Assembly (NCBI GenBank): GCA_019420945.1
Contig: JAHZGF010000017.1
Coordinates: 1 to 64,000 of the forward strand
DNA: 64,000 nt
Reading direction: 5' to 3'
Source of the DNA: Clostridiales bacterium
Lineage (GTDB): Bacteria; Bacillota; Clostridia; Oscillospirales; Oscillospiraceae
The translations under genes were made by a program, and so were the position numbers. This document shows, piece after piece, positions 1-7,910 of the stretch. The notes under the pieces were generated by a model, which saw nothing but the letters and a program-made list of their open reading frames with translations, had not been told where the DNA came from and made no database searches. Positions within the stretch are counted from its first letter, which is position 1; each line of letters opens with the position of its first letter.

Positions 1-52
1 CCTGTGCATCGGCGGCGGCATGGGCGTCGCTACCATCTGGGAGAAGTGCTGA
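1..52 (+). CDS. Thiolase (acetyl-CoA acetyltransferase), C-terminal end only
   Basis: Only the last 16 codons are present, read from base 2 to a TGA at 50-52. They encode LCIGGGMGVATIWEKC, which matches the conserved C-terminal CxGGGxG loop of biosynthetic/degradative thiolases; the cysteine in this loop is the second catalytic cysteine of the family. The gene lies 20 nt upstream of the CoA-transferase alpha subunit, so the three probably form one operon that activates acetoacetate and splits acetoacetyl-CoA into two acetyl-CoA. The rest of the gene is outside the window. Confidence 0.75.
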   Translation, partial: LCIGGGMGVATIWEKC

Positions 53-71
53 GCGATCTGGAGGAAAAGAG

Positions 72-773
72 ATGCCGAAACTGTTGACCTTGGAAGAGGC
101 CGCCGATCTGATCCATGACGGTGACACCATCATGGTGGGCGGCTTCATGGGGTGCGGAAACCCCCATGATTTGATTGAAGTCCTGGCCCGGCGGGGCACC
201 AAGGACCTGACTATGATCTGCAACGACGCCTCTATGCCCGGAGGCCCCATGGGTGAGGACCACTACGGCGTGGCCAAGCTGGTGCATAACCACCAGATCA
301 AGCGGCTCATCGCCACCCACGTGGGCCTGAACCCAGAAGTGGCAGCCCAGTCCATGCAGGAGGGCAATTTGGAGGTAATCCTGGTGCCCCAGGGCTCCAT
401 GGCGGAGATGATCCGGGCCGGTGGCGCCGGCCTGGGGGGCGTGCTGACCCCCACCGGCGTGGGCACCATTGTGGAGGATTCTCCCCTGTGTCTGGGCAAA
501 CAAACCATCCACGGAAAAGACTACCTGCTGATGGATGCCCTCCATGCCGATGTGGCTCTGATCGCCGGCTCCCGGGTGGACCCGGAGGGCAATGTCTGGT
601 ACCGGGGCGCCACCAGTAACTTCAATTTGGTGATGGCCACCGCGGCGGATACCGTCATTGTGGAGGCCGAAGAGATCGTGAGCCGGGGCGCCATTCCGCC
701 GGAAGACGTGCGTACCTCCGGAATCTATGTGGACTATGTGGTGAAGGGAGGCAAAAAGCGTGGAACGGTCTGA
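72..773 (+). CDS. atoD: 3-oxoacid / acetoacetate CoA-transferase, alpha subunit (AtoD-like)
   Basis: A 233-residue protein with the class I CoA-transferase alpha-subunit pattern: an early GDTIMVGGFMGCGNP loop (about 17-31) and a central GGAGLGGVLTPTGVGT glycine-rich segment (about 117-132). It transfers CoA between acyl-CoA and a free acid such as acetoacetate, acetate or butyrate in the cytoplasm. It starts 20 nt after the thiolase and overlaps the beta subunit by 14 nt, the usual arrangement for two-subunit transferases. Substrate cannot be set from sequence; acetoacetate:butyryl-CoA or acetyl-CoA exchange is typical of butyrate-forming gut Clostridia. An AGGAAAAGAG site precedes the ATG. 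Confidence 0.88.
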   Translation: MPKLLTLEEAADLIHDGDTIMVGGFMGCGNPHDLIEVLARRGTKDLTMICNDASMPGGPMGEDHYGVAKLVHNHQIKRLIATHVGLNPEVAAQSMQEGNLEVILVPQGSMAEMIRAGGAGLGGVLTPTGVGTIVEDSPLCLGKQTIHGKDYLLMDALHADVALIAGSRVDPEGNVWYRGATSNFNLVMATAADTVIVEAEEIVSRGAIPPEDVRTSGIYVDYVVKGGKKRGTV

Positions 774-1416
774 GATGAAAGCATTTATCGCCCGGCGTGT
801 GGCCAAGGAGCTCCATGACGGGGATGTGGTGAACCTGGGCATCGGCCTGCCTACTATGGTGCCGCAGTTTTTGCCGGAAGGAGTCCATGTGACCCTGCAG
901 TCAGAAAACGGCATCGTGGGTGCGGCCTCGGTGGATGACTGGAATCACAACCCATTGCATGTGGTGGACGCCGGAGGCACCCCCTCCGCAGTGGCCCCCG
1001 GGGGCTCCTTCATTGACTCCGCCACTTCCTTTGCCATGATTCGGGGCGGCCATGTGGACGCTACGATCCTGGGCGGCCTGGAGGTTGACCAGGAGGGGTC
1101 TCTGTCCAACTGGATTATCCCCGGCAAAAAAATGCCCGGTATGGGCGGGGCCATGGACTTGCTGGTGGGGGCCAAATATGTTATTGTAGCCATGGAGCAT
1201 ACCGCCAAGGGAAAGCCCAAGATTTTGAAAAAATGCCGTCTGCCTTATACTGCGGTAAAATGCGTCAATAAGATCATCACGGAGATGTGTGTCCTGGAGG
1301 TCACCGACCAGGGGCTTCTGCTCACAGAGTACAACCCGGAATATACCCTGGATCAGATCCGTGAGGCCACCGAGGCGGAGCTGACGATCAGCCCAGACCT
1401 GAAAAGCATGTGTTGA
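760..1416 (+). CDS. atoA: 3-oxoacid / acetoacetate CoA-transferase, beta subunit (AtoA-like)
   Basis: A 218-residue beta subunit carrying the SENGIVGA motif near residue 49, which holds the glutamate that forms the glutamyl-CoA thioester in class I CoA-transferases, and a GGTPSAVAPGGSF loop that follows it. I chose the GTG at 760 because a GGAGG lies eight bases upstream; the ATG at 775 has no well-spaced site. The gene overlaps the alpha subunit and is followed directly by a terminator hairpin, so it closes the operon. Together with the upstream thiolase it can link free acetoacetate to acetyl-CoA or to butyryl-CoA turnover. Confidence 0.88.
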   Translation: MERSEMKAFIARRVAKELHDGDVVNLGIGLPTMVPQFLPEGVHVTLQSENGIVGAASVDDWNHNPLHVVDAGGTPSAVAPGGSFIDSATSFAMIRGGHVDATILGGLEVDQEGSLSNWIIPGKKMPGMGGAMDLLVGAKYVIVAMEHTAKGKPKILKKCRLPYTAVKCVNKIITEMCVLEVTDQGLLLTEYNPEYTLDQIREATEAELTISPDLKSMC

Positions 1417-1436
1417 CCGGCCGAAGATAAGCTGTA

Positions 1437-1475
1437 AAAAGGCACATACAGGCCGCCGCCTGTGTGTGCCTTTTA
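1437..1475 (+). terminator. Rho-independent terminator after CoA-transferase genes
   Basis: Stem AAAAGGCACATACAGGC (1437-1453) pairs with GCCTGTGTGTGCCTTTT (1458-1474) with one T-G pair and a CGCC loop; the right arm ends in T4. It separates the CoA-transferase operon from the TetR gene. Confidence 0.8.
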
Positions 1476-1519
1476 TCATATCGTAAAGATAGATAGGGAA
1501 AATAGGGGAGCATTGAACT

Positions 1520-2086
1520 ATGACAAGGAAAGAGCTCAATCGCCTGCGCACCATCGGAGATATCGAAGCGGGCTTCCTGCGTATTTACGAAAAGACCGGA
1601 ATTGACGGGATGAGTGTGGCATCCATCTGTCAGGAAAGCCATGTATCCCGCTCCACCTTTTATCTCTACTTTGAGGATAAGTACGCCGTGCTCCAGCAGG
1701 TGGAGGACCGGCTGCTGGCCAAACTCTGGGAGTACTGCGGCAACCTGCCGGATCTTTTGATGAAGGGTCAGGGGTCGGCCAATGCCCGGCTGACGGTCCG
1801 TCATATCAAGGAAAATTTAGATTGGTATCGGGCGCTGCTGGGCAACAGGGGAGACCCCATGTTCGTTTACCGCTGGAAGCGGGACATCGACCGGAGCCTG
1901 CGGAAAAAGCTGGTGCAGCGCAATGTGTCAGAGGAGGATGCCATTCTTCAGGGTGTGATCTTTGCCTCCTCTTTGATCGGACTGTATACCTATATCATTT
2001 TCGAGAATCCCGACATCCCGGAGGAAAAACTGGTCAACTATATGGATCTGTTGTTGGACCGGATTCTGCTGCACTGGGAGTTGTAA
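1520..2086 (+). CDS. TetR/AcrR-family transcriptional regulator
   Basis: A 188-residue protein with an N-terminal helix-turn-helix of TetR type: SVASICQESHVSRSTFYLYFEDKY at about 35-58, where the STFYxYFxxK signature is the DNA-recognition helix and turn. The C-terminal half (about 90-188) is helical and hydrophobic, as in TetR ligand/dimer domains, but resembles no ligand class I can name. It lies between the CoA-transferase operon and the PhlG-like gene, each bounded by terminators, so it may respond to a substrate or CoA ester of this locus; that is inference from position only. A GGGGAG site precedes the ATG by about eight bases. Confidence 0.85.
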   Translation: MTRKELNRLRTIGDIEAGFLRIYEKTGIDGMSVASICQESHVSRSTFYLYFEDKYAVLQQVEDRLLAKLWEYCGNLPDLLMKGQGSANARLTVRHIKENLDWYRALLGNRGDPMFVYRWKRDIDRSLRKKLVQRNVSEEDAILQGVIFASSLIGLYTYIIFENPDIPEEKLVNYMDLLLDRILLHWEL

Positions 2087-2145
2087 AAAACTGCTGCAAT
2101 ATCGTACATTGTTGTGAAAAATGTCCAATAAATCACCGATTTCAG

Positions 2146-2178
2146 ACGGGTGTGCTGTATCCAGCACGCCCGTTTTGT
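2146..2178 (+). terminator. Terminator after the TetR gene
   Basis: ACGGGTGTGCTG (2146-2157) and CAGCACGCCCGT (2162-2173) form a 12-bp stem with one G-T pair and a TATC loop, followed by TTTGTT. Confidence 0.75.
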
Positions 2179-2231
2179 TATGCTTTCTTCAACAGAGAAC
2201 GGCAAGACAAAAAGAAAAGGAGGACTTGTTT

Positions 2232-3035
2232 ATGAGCCAAAGACCTGTGCTGAAGCCGGAGGAGCGGGCGCTCTCTTATGCCAAATATTATGATCTGCCC
2301 ATCACCCCGATCCCTGCGGAAAAGCTGGCCATTCTGGAGGCCGGTCCCATGGATCCCAAGGATGCCCTGCCCTTTGAGCGGCGCAATGATCTGTTCCTGC
2401 CGGGGTATCTGCCCGGAGAGATTGGCTACTGCGTGATGCCCAACGGCACCGGGTTCATTGCCAATCGCACCGAGATGCCCGGCGTTACCCCCGAGATGTT
2501 CGAGTGGTGGTTTGCCTGGCACGGCCTGAACGATATGCGTTATCGGATTTGGGACCCGGAGGATCATTTCTACGCCCGCCAGCAGATGCCGGAGAAGGTG
2601 CTGGATCCCAGCGTTCCCATGCGGGAAAAGACCTGGGGCACTGTCCACGATGTGCTGGAGGATATCGGAGCCGGCCCGGATCGGCTGATTCTGGAATTCC
2701 AGTATCCCCATGTGCTGGGCTATGAGGAGGAAAAGGTGGGCACCTCTGCCTGTGCCACCATGATGTGCGCCAATGGCCATGGTCCTACCCCCGGAGAAGG
2801 TGTGGCCGCCATTATGACCCACATGGTCCGGGAAATTGAGGGCGGCATTGAGCTGCGCAGCCGCTTCTGGATTGGCTATGGCCTGGTGGATGGTCAGGTG
2901 GTAAAGCTGCTGCCCGACGGAGTGAAGGTGCCTGAGGTGGTGCCCCAGGGCTTGTTTGCCCACAACCTGAAGGAATTTGGCCATTTGGCCACTATTTTGC
3001 CCAGCCTGTACGCGGAAGAGAGAGACAACTGGTAA
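2232..3035 (+). CDS. PhlG / phloretin-hydrolase-like C-C bond hydrolase
   Basis: A 267-residue protein that resembles the 2,4-diacetylphloroglucinol hydrolase (PhlG) and Eubacterium ramulus phloretin hydrolase family, metal-dependent enzymes that hydrolyse a C-C bond next to an aryl ketone or 1,3-dione. Visible family marks are EWWFAWHGLNDMRYRIWDP at 91-109, with H97, a nearby H112, and the C-terminal H244-x3-E248 pair in HNLKEFGHLATILPSLY, which matches the HxxxE metal pair of PhlG. An AGGAGG lies eight bases before the ATG at 2232. It sits between a TetR gene and a small membrane protein, downstream of thiolase and CoA-transferase genes. Candidate substrates are phloretin-like or cyclic 1,3-dione compounds; the true substrate is unknown. 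Family identity is from motif memory. Confidence 0.7.
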   Translation: MSQRPVLKPEERALSYAKYYDLPITPIPAEKLAILEAGPMDPKDALPFERRNDLFLPGYLPGEIGYCVMPNGTGFIANRTEMPGVTPEMFEWWFAWHGLNDMRYRIWDPEDHFYARQQMPEKVLDPSVPMREKTWGTVHDVLEDIGAGPDRLILEFQYPHVLGYEEEKVGTSACATMMCANGHGPTPGEGVAAIMTHMVREIEGGIELRSRFWIGYGLVDGQVVKLLPDGVKVPEVVPQGLFAHNLKEFGHLATILPSLYAEERDNW

Positions 3036-3062
3036 ACCGGTTGCATATAAGGAGAGATTACT

Positions 3063-3518
3063 ATGTGCAAAAAAAGCAGTTTCCCCGTGATTTTCAACGT
3101 ATTCCTGGCCTTTTTTATTACTTTGACGGTAACAATTTTCATGCTGGCAGTCCAGAACACCCTGACTCCCTTGAATCTGCTGGTCAACATGATCTATGGG
3201 TTCTGCCTCAATATGGTGTTGGAGACTTTGATCGACTTGCCTGGTTTCGGCAATCTGTTCCTGAAGCTCTTCCATCTGAAGTTTGAGAGCGTCCTGGGTT
3301 ACTTCGTTCGCACCTTCTTCATTGTGGCCCTGCTGGTGATTCTCATGAGTGTGATCCTGATGTTCTGTGAGTTTGGCTATATGCTGCCGCCGGCAGTGTT
3401 CCTGGCCACCTGGATCACCAAGGTGCCTGCCATCTTCCTGGTGGCTTACATCACCGCCCTGATCGTCATTGCGCCCTGCATGAAGGTCACAGCATCCATG
3501 TGCACCAAGGAAGGCTGA
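3063..3518 (+). CDS. Small polytopic membrane protein of unknown function
   Basis: A 151-residue protein with about four hydrophobic segments, near residues 8-30, 35-55, 75-100 and 110-135, and a short polar C-terminus. I recognise no transporter or enzyme motif. It begins 27 nt after the PhlG-like gene with its own AAGGAG site, and a terminator follows, so the two genes are very probably cotranscribed. It could help uptake of, or resistance to, the aromatic or polyketo compound handled by its neighbour, but this is only a guess from the operon. Confidence 0.7.
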   Translation: MCKKSSFPVIFNVFLAFFITLTVTIFMLAVQNTLTPLNLLVNMIYGFCLNMVLETLIDLPGFGNLFLKLFHLKFESVLGYFVRTFFIVALLVILMSVILMFCEFGYMLPPAVFLATWITKVPAIFLVAYITALIVIAPCMKVTASMCTKEG

Positions 3519-3544
3519 AGAAACAACAATCCAACTACTTTAAT

Positions 3545-3579
3545 GGGGTTCCTGCCGGACAGGAACCCCATTTCTGTTT
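3545..3579 (+). terminator. Terminator of the PhlG-like operon
   Basis: A perfect 10-bp stem, GGGGTTCCTG (3545-3554) with CAGGAACCCC (3560-3569), loop CCGGA, then ATTTCTGTTT. Confidence 0.85.
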
Positions 3580-3590
3580 GTAGAAATAGA

Positions 3591-3628
3591 CAGGGCGGCA
3601 GCCCGGTACACGGTAGGCTGCCGCCCTG
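3591..3628 (-). terminator. Strong hairpin at the 3' end of the permease operon
   Basis: A perfect 13-bp inverted repeat, CAGGGCGGCAGCC (3591-3603) with GGCTGCCGCCCTG (3616-3628). It lies just beyond the stop of the minus-strand APC permease, about 60 nt downstream. The U-tract on that strand is weak (TCTATTTCT), so it may act mainly as a 3'-end stabiliser. Confidence 0.6.
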
Positions 3629-3688
3629 TCATCACAGGGAATCTAGAAGAGAAGCACACAGGTCAGATTTCAACAAGGACAAATGATA

Positions 3689-5059
3689 TCATTGACTCTG
3701 AGCGGATTTCCGCCGTTTGGCGCCCGTGGCAGCAATGATTTCCTGAATGATCAGAGAGACCACGATGCCGGCGCAGAGGGGCAGTTTGGTGCCCAGTTCC
3801 TCAGGAGAGGTGTTGAAGGGGATCACTGTGAAGGCCAGAGAGATGATGATCAGGATCATGGGGATGTAGCACATCAGCTTCAGCAGCACAGGGCCTCCGC
3901 TGACCCGGAAGGGACGCTCCCGGTCGGGGTCAATCCGCCGCAGTTTCAGGAAGGCAGGGAACATGGGGACATAGGCAATCATCAGGGTAAAGACGCCTAC
4001 ACCGAAGAAACTCCAGAACACATCCTGATTGGGCAGGAAGGGAGCCACGATTACCATGACCGAGGCGATGACGCCGTTGAGAATGTTGGACTTGGAGGGC
4101 ACACCGTTGGCGTCGGTGGCGGCAAACAGTCTGGGCATATCCTGATTTTCCGCGGCATATTTGGCCACATAGAGGGAGCCGTAGGCCCAGGATACCAGAT
4201 TAGCCAGGAAGGTGAACATGATCATCACGCCCACCACCGGGATCAGCACATTGTTGCCCGCCAGATACACCAAGCTGTCCAGCAGACCAGAGGAGGTGCT
4301 CAGTTCACTGACAGGGATGGCCACGCCGATACCGAAGGAGGCAAACATATAAAACAGTGCAATGATGACGCCGCCCAGCAGCAGAGCCTGGGGGATCTGG
4401 CGCTTGGGATTGTCCATATCGGAAGCCAGAGTGGTGACGATCTCAAAGCCCACAAAGTTATAGATGATGATGGAGACAAAGGAAAGTCCCTGCAGATCCA
4501 GAGAGGGGAACAGAGAGCGGAAGGTGAACTCGGTGGCCATACCCCGGGTTGCGGCCACATAAATGCCCAAGCCGCCCACCAACAGCATGATAAATACCTT
4601 AAAAATGGCTGCCAGATTGATGAGCCATTTGCTTTCGCTGATCTTGCTGCGGCCCATCAGAATGACCACCCAGATAAAGACCAGCTGGATGATAATCTGA
4701 ACGGCTACATGGGGAGTCCAACCGGTGATCTGAAGCAGCGTGTCATTGAAGAGCACCGCCAGAGAGGCAATCCACAGAGCCACGTTGATCCAGTAGTTCC
4801 AGGCAATACGGCTGCCCCATTTGTTGCCGTAGGCCATGCGGATCCAGTCATAAATTCCGCCTTCCCCCATATAGGTGGTACCAAGCTCAGCGCTGATCAG
4901 ACCATAGGGGACGAAAAACAGGATCAGCATGGAGATCCACCAGAAATATTGGGAGTTGCCCACAGCGGCGGCAGGGGCGGCGGATTCTACCGTCAGAATG
5001 ATGCACACAGAGGCCAGAACGGCATCAAATAGTCGGAATTTTTTGGGTTTGGAAGACAT
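3689..5059 (-). CDS. APC-superfamily amino acid/polyamine permease
   Basis: A 456-residue integral membrane protein with about twelve hydrophobic segments and the APC signature near its start (SVESAAPAAA-like region followed by the GEGGIYDWIRMAYG loop at about 64-77). Later IIIYNFVGFEIVTT at about 203-216 and DMDNPKRQIPQA at about 220-231 are typical of the glutamate:GABA / polyamine antiporter branch. The start at 5059 is preceded by AAGGAG with an eight-base spacer. It follows the agmatine-deiminase-like gene on the same strand with a 107-nt gap that holds a GC hairpin, so import of agmatine or another guanidino compound, or exchange against the product, is the most likely role. Substrate is not readable from sequence. 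Confidence 0.85.
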   Translation of the reverse strand: MSSKPKKFRLFDAVLASVCIILTVESAAPAAAVGNSQYFWWISMLILFFVPYGLISAELGTTYMGEGGIYDWIRMAYGNKWGSRIAWNYWINVALWIASLAVLFNDTLLQITGWTPHVAVQIIIQLVFIWVVILMGRSKISESKWLINLAAIFKVFIMLLVGGLGIYVAATRGMATEFTFRSLFPSLDLQGLSFVSIIIYNFVGFEIVTTLASDMDNPKRQIPQALLLGGVIIALFYMFASFGIGVAIPVSELSTSSGLLDSLVYLAGNNVLIPVVGVMIMFTFLANLVSWAYGSLYVAKYAAENQDMPRLFAATDANGVPSKSNILNGVIASVMVIVAPFLPNQDVFWSFFGVGVFTLMIAYVPMFPAFLKLRRIDPDRERPFRVSGGPVLLKLMCYIPMILIIISLAFTVIPFNTSPEELGTKLPLCAGIVVSLIIQEIIAATGAKRRKSAQSQ

Positions 5060-5115
5060 GAAATGCACTCCTTTCGTTTCAAGTGCGGAAGGGGAGAGCA
5101 AGGGGGATACGGGAA

Positions 5116-5154
5116 CCGGGCCGGCTCCCGGGTGAACCAGGAACGCCGGCCCGG
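5116..5154 (-). other. Intercistronic GC-rich hairpin without U-tract
   Basis: CCGGGCCGGC (5116-5125) pairs with GCCGGCCCGG (5145-5154) in the gap between the agmatine-deiminase-like gene and the permease. No T-run follows on either strand, so it is more likely an mRNA stabiliser or partial attenuator than a full terminator. Confidence 0.5.
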
Positions 5155-5166
5155 AAAGGTGGCAGC

Positions 5167-6288
5167 TTATTTACGGCGCGCCTCGGCGATGGCCTTGGGG
5201 TCGGGCTGCTGGAGAGCCATGCAGTGGATATTTCCGCCGCAGAGAGACCACTCTCTGGTGTAGATCTTGATGATCTCCCGCTCAGGCATCAGCTCTTTGA
5301 ACATCTGGCAGGCCACTTCATCCATGGGATCGCCATACTGAGGAACCAGCAGGCCGCCGTTGACAAAGTAGCTGTTGATGTAGGTCACGGCCAGAGGCAG
5401 ACCGCCCTCACGGGAAGCTGCGCTCTCGCAGATATCCACGCCGGCGCTCTCCTCTTCGGAGATGTGCATGATGGCGGGAATGGGAATCTTGTGGATCTCC
5501 AGCCGGCGGCCCTTGGCGTCGGTGGCCTGGCTGAGCACATCGTAGGCAGCCTTCAGATTGGGGTACTGAGGGTTGTTCTCGTCATCGGTCCAGGAGAGAG
5601 CAATCACACCGGGACGGACGAAGAAGCAGACGTCATCGATGTGGCCGTCGGTCTCGTCAAAGGCCATGCCGTCCTTCAACCAGATGACCTTTTCCAGGTT
5701 CATGTACTCCTTGAAGTACCACTCCACTTCCTCCTTGGTGAGGTCGGGGTTGCGGTTGGGATTGAGAACGCTGTTCTCAGTGACAATCAGGGTACCCTCG
5801 CCGTCGATCTGCATGGCGCCGCCCTCAAAGATCATCTTTCTGGCGTCATAGCGGTCATAGTTTTCCAGGTCCAGCAGCTTGGTGGCGAACTCCTGGTCCC
5901 GCTTCCAGGGGAAGTACAGGCCGCCGATCAGGCCGCCGTAGGCGTTCCAGCCCCAGGTGACACCGCGCATCTCGCCCTCATCATTGACCAGATAGAAGGG
6001 GCCCTTGTCCTGAGCCCAGGCGTCATCGATGGTCATCTCCACCACACGGACTTCCTCGGGCAGCCGGGCCCGGGCATTCTCATACTGTTCGGCGGAGCAG
6101 AACACCGTCAGCGGCTCGTGCTTGATGATCTCCTTGGCAACTTCCACCAGTACCTTCTGGGCCGGCTTGCCGCCCATGCGCCAAGTGTCCTGACGCTCAG
6201 GCCAAATCAAGAAATCCTGCTTACGGGGCTCGAACTCAGCGGGCATCCGGAAACCGTCCTTTTTAGGGGTACTATTGATGGTCTTCAT
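5167..6288 (-). CDS. Agmatine deiminase-like guanidino hydrolase (AguA family)
   Basis: A 373-residue member of the porphyromonas-type peptidylarginine-deiminase/agmatine deiminase family. It begins MKTINSTPKKDGFRMPAEFEP, the classic AguA N-terminus, and keeps the catalytic set: the TDGHID segment with His and Asp, and GGNIHC with the nucleophilic cysteine near the C-terminus. AguA hydrolyses agmatine to N-carbamoylputrescine and ammonia. Several positions that are nearly invariant in AguA differ: DDAWAQDKGP instead of DDAWMRDTGP, EGGAMQID instead of EGGSIHVD, and HIDD instead of HVDN, so the substrate may be a different guanidino compound. I start at 6288, with AGGAG ten bases upstream; a longer frame to 6315 lacks support. 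It is the first gene of an operon with the permease. Confidence 0.78.
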   Translation of the reverse strand: MKTINSTPKKDGFRMPAEFEPRKQDFLIWPERQDTWRMGGKPAQKVLVEVAKEIIKHEPLTVFCSAEQYENARARLPEEVRVVEMTIDDAWAQDKGPFYLVNDEGEMRGVTWGWNAYGGLIGGLYFPWKRDQEFATKLLDLENYDRYDARKMIFEGGAMQIDGEGTLIVTENSVLNPNRNPDLTKEEVEWYFKEYMNLEKVIWLKDGMAFDETDGHIDDVCFFVRPGVIALSWTDDENNPQYPNLKAAYDVLSQATDAKGRRLEIHKIPIPAIMHISEEESAGVDICESAASREGGLPLAVTYINSYFVNGGLLVPQYGDPMDEVACQMFKELMPEREIIKIYTREWSLCGGNIHCMALQQPDPKAIAEARRK

Positions 6289-6446
6289 AAACGATTCGCT
6301 CCTTTTCTCAGTCATTGTGTTCCACGGCTCGTTTGCTTGGCCGGTGGTTTATGGCTTGATTGTACGATGCTTTTCCGGGAAAAGATATTACCCTCAGGGC
6401 TATTCCGCAAAATAGAACTTTCCGGTACCTGTCAGGGGGGAACCAA

Positions 6447-6460
6447 GGTACCAGAGTACC
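6447..6460. promoter_or_regulatory. Candidate operator between divergent genes
   Basis: The 296-nt gap between the agmatine-deiminase-like gene and the LuxR gene contains a GGTAC-CAGA-GTACC inverted repeat, with another GGTACC at 6424-6429. A TTGCTT / TATGAT pair just downstream (about 6469-6497) could be the regulator promoter. Assignment is by position and symmetry only. Confidence 0.3.
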
Positions 6461-6584
6461 CTCGGGTTTGCTTCCTAAAGCAAAATATGTTATGATATGT
6501 GCAATATAGAAGGCCGCAATCGGCAAAACAAGCATTTTTTGGTAATTCTTTTTCGGTATTTTCTGGGAAAGAGAGGGGTCTGTG

Positions 6585-7388
6585 ATGGAACAGATGACGG
6601 AATCCTGTCTGCAGCAGATGGATGACCTTTTGCTGACCATTCACACGCATCGGGATTTGACCCGCTTGCGGGAGGATTTTTTGCGAAAAATTCAGGGGCT
6701 TATTCCGCACCGACGCTCTTTTTTTGATCTCTGCCAGCCCCGACAGGGCAGACTGTTCTTTTTTGATCCGGTCTCCCTGAATATGGATCAGGCCCAGTTA
6801 AGTGCCTACTATCAGCAGTATCAGTACTCCGACTATGTAGCCTGGAGCTTTGCTTCCGATGAGCCCATGGTTTACCGGGATTCGGACATGATCAGTCCTG
6901 CAGCCCGGGAGAGCTCTGCCATATACAGTCATTGGATGGAACCTATGGGGGTCTATTACAGCATTGGCAGCACGGTGATGGGCAGCCGACATCTGTTCGG
7001 CTCGGTCACTCTCTTCCGGGGCAAAGAAGAGGGAGACTTTTCCGATTTGGAGGTACGTCTGCTCCAGGTGCTCAACCGGCATCTGTCCGCCCATTTTGCA
7101 TTTCTTTGGCAGGATGGCCCGGTACCCCAGGGGGATGCTTCAGGTTTTGATCCCATAGCGGATCAATTTGGCATCAGCGAGCGGGAGGCGGAGATTGCCC
7201 GCTTGGTCTCTCAGGGGCTTACCAATCAGGAGATAGGCCGGACACTGTTTATCTCTGAGAATACGGTAAAAAAACACGTCAACAGCTTGTATCGAAAGCT
7301 GGGCATTGCCAGCCGTACCCAACTGCTGCGGATGATGTACGACCGCCCCGCAGTGATTGTGCCAGCCCAGAAAGAGGAGCCTGTATAA
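6585..7388 (+). CDS. LuxR-family transcriptional regulator
   Basis: A 267-residue protein. The C-terminal 60 residues (about 190-250) are a LuxR/GerE helix-turn-helix: GISEREAEIARLVSQGLTN, then IGRTLFISENTVKKHV and a final YRKLGIASRTQL. The N-terminal 170 residues form a single domain that I do not recognise and could be a small-ligand sensor; no receiver aspartate motif is present. The gene is divergent from the agmatine-deiminase/permease operon, which makes it the likely local regulator. The ATG at 6585 is preceded by GAGAGGGG; a GTG three bases upstream is an alternative start. Confidence 0.85.
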   Translation: MEQMTESCLQQMDDLLLTIHTHRDLTRLREDFLRKIQGLIPHRRSFFDLCQPRQGRLFFFDPVSLNMDQAQLSAYYQQYQYSDYVAWSFASDEPMVYRDSDMISPAARESSAIYSHWMEPMGVYYSIGSTVMGSRHLFGSVTLFRGKEEGDFSDLEVRLLQVLNRHLSAHFAFLWQDGPVPQGDASGFDPIADQFGISEREAEIARLVSQGLTNQEIGRTLFISENTVKKHVNSLYRKLGIASRTQLLRMMYDRPAVIVPAQKEEPV

Positions 7389-7390
7389 CT

Positions 7391-7438
7391 AAACGGATAC
7401 GCGCCGCAGGTCACAAGACCTGCGGCGCGTATCCGTTT
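7391..7438. terminator. Very strong bidirectional terminator
   Basis: A perfect 22-bp inverted repeat: AAACGGATACGCGCCGCAGG begins the left arm (7391-7412), ACAA is the loop, and the right arm runs 7417-7438. It lies between the convergent LuxR and HxlR genes; T-rich sequence (TTATTTTTTT) follows on the plus strand after about a dozen bases. Confidence 0.8.
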
Positions 7439-7451
7439 GGAAAAATAGATC

Positions 7452-7910
7452 TTATTTTTTTCGCATGGTACCCCGTCGCTCAGTGTCGGGCCAAAAATCG
7501 TTGGCCTCCATAATATCTTTCAAGGCATCCACATATTTTTCCGCTTTGTGAACGACAAAGGCGTCGGCATCAATGGGAATGCCTTTGCTGTCCATTTGGC
7601 GGATACTCCAAATGTAGAGGATATCCAGAGCGGGAATCATTCTGGCCCCCTCCACGGTAAGCATATAGTCGATGGTGGGAGGGAAGGTTTCGCTGTTGAC
7701 AATGCGCTGTACCAGTCCGTCCTCAATCAGCTCTTTCAGCTGTTGGCTGAGCATTTTTTCGGAGATTGGCAGCACCTTCAAGGTCTGGTTGAAGCGTATT
7801 TTCCCCCAGGTATAGATCTCGTGGAGAATGGTCATCTTCCATTTCCCGCCAATGCAATGGAGTGCATAGTGGTAAGGGTTGGTGGGGGAATCAAAGGTTT
7901 CTCTGGCCAA
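7452..7910 (-). CDS. HxlR-family winged-helix regulator
   Basis: A 152-residue protein with the HxlR (MarR-like) pattern: ALHCIGGKWKMTILHEIYTWGKIRFNQ at about 17-43, then ISEKMLSQQLKELIEDGLVQR at about 49-69, the recognition helix and wing, and a YMLTVEGARMIP segment. Family members are about 100-150 residues and often sense redox or electrophiles through the conserved N-terminal cysteine; here a cysteine (C19) sits just before IGGKWK. The apparent start is a TTG at 7910, with GAGG about ten bases upstream. The target is unknown. Confidence 0.83.
   Translation of the reverse strand: MARETFDSPTNPYHYALHCIGGKWKMTILHEIYTWGKIRFNQTLKVLPISEKMLSQQLKELIEDGLVQRIVNSETFPPTIDYMLTVEGARMIPALDILYIWSIRQMDSKGIPIDADAFVVHKAEKYVDALKDIMEANDFWPDTERRGTMRKK

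Noticed and set aside
3683..6495. Two long plus-strand frames opposite the permease and agmatine-deiminase-like genes
   Set aside because: The minus-strand proteins have full family motifs and ribosome-binding sites; the plus-strand products are His/Gln/Asp-rich with none.
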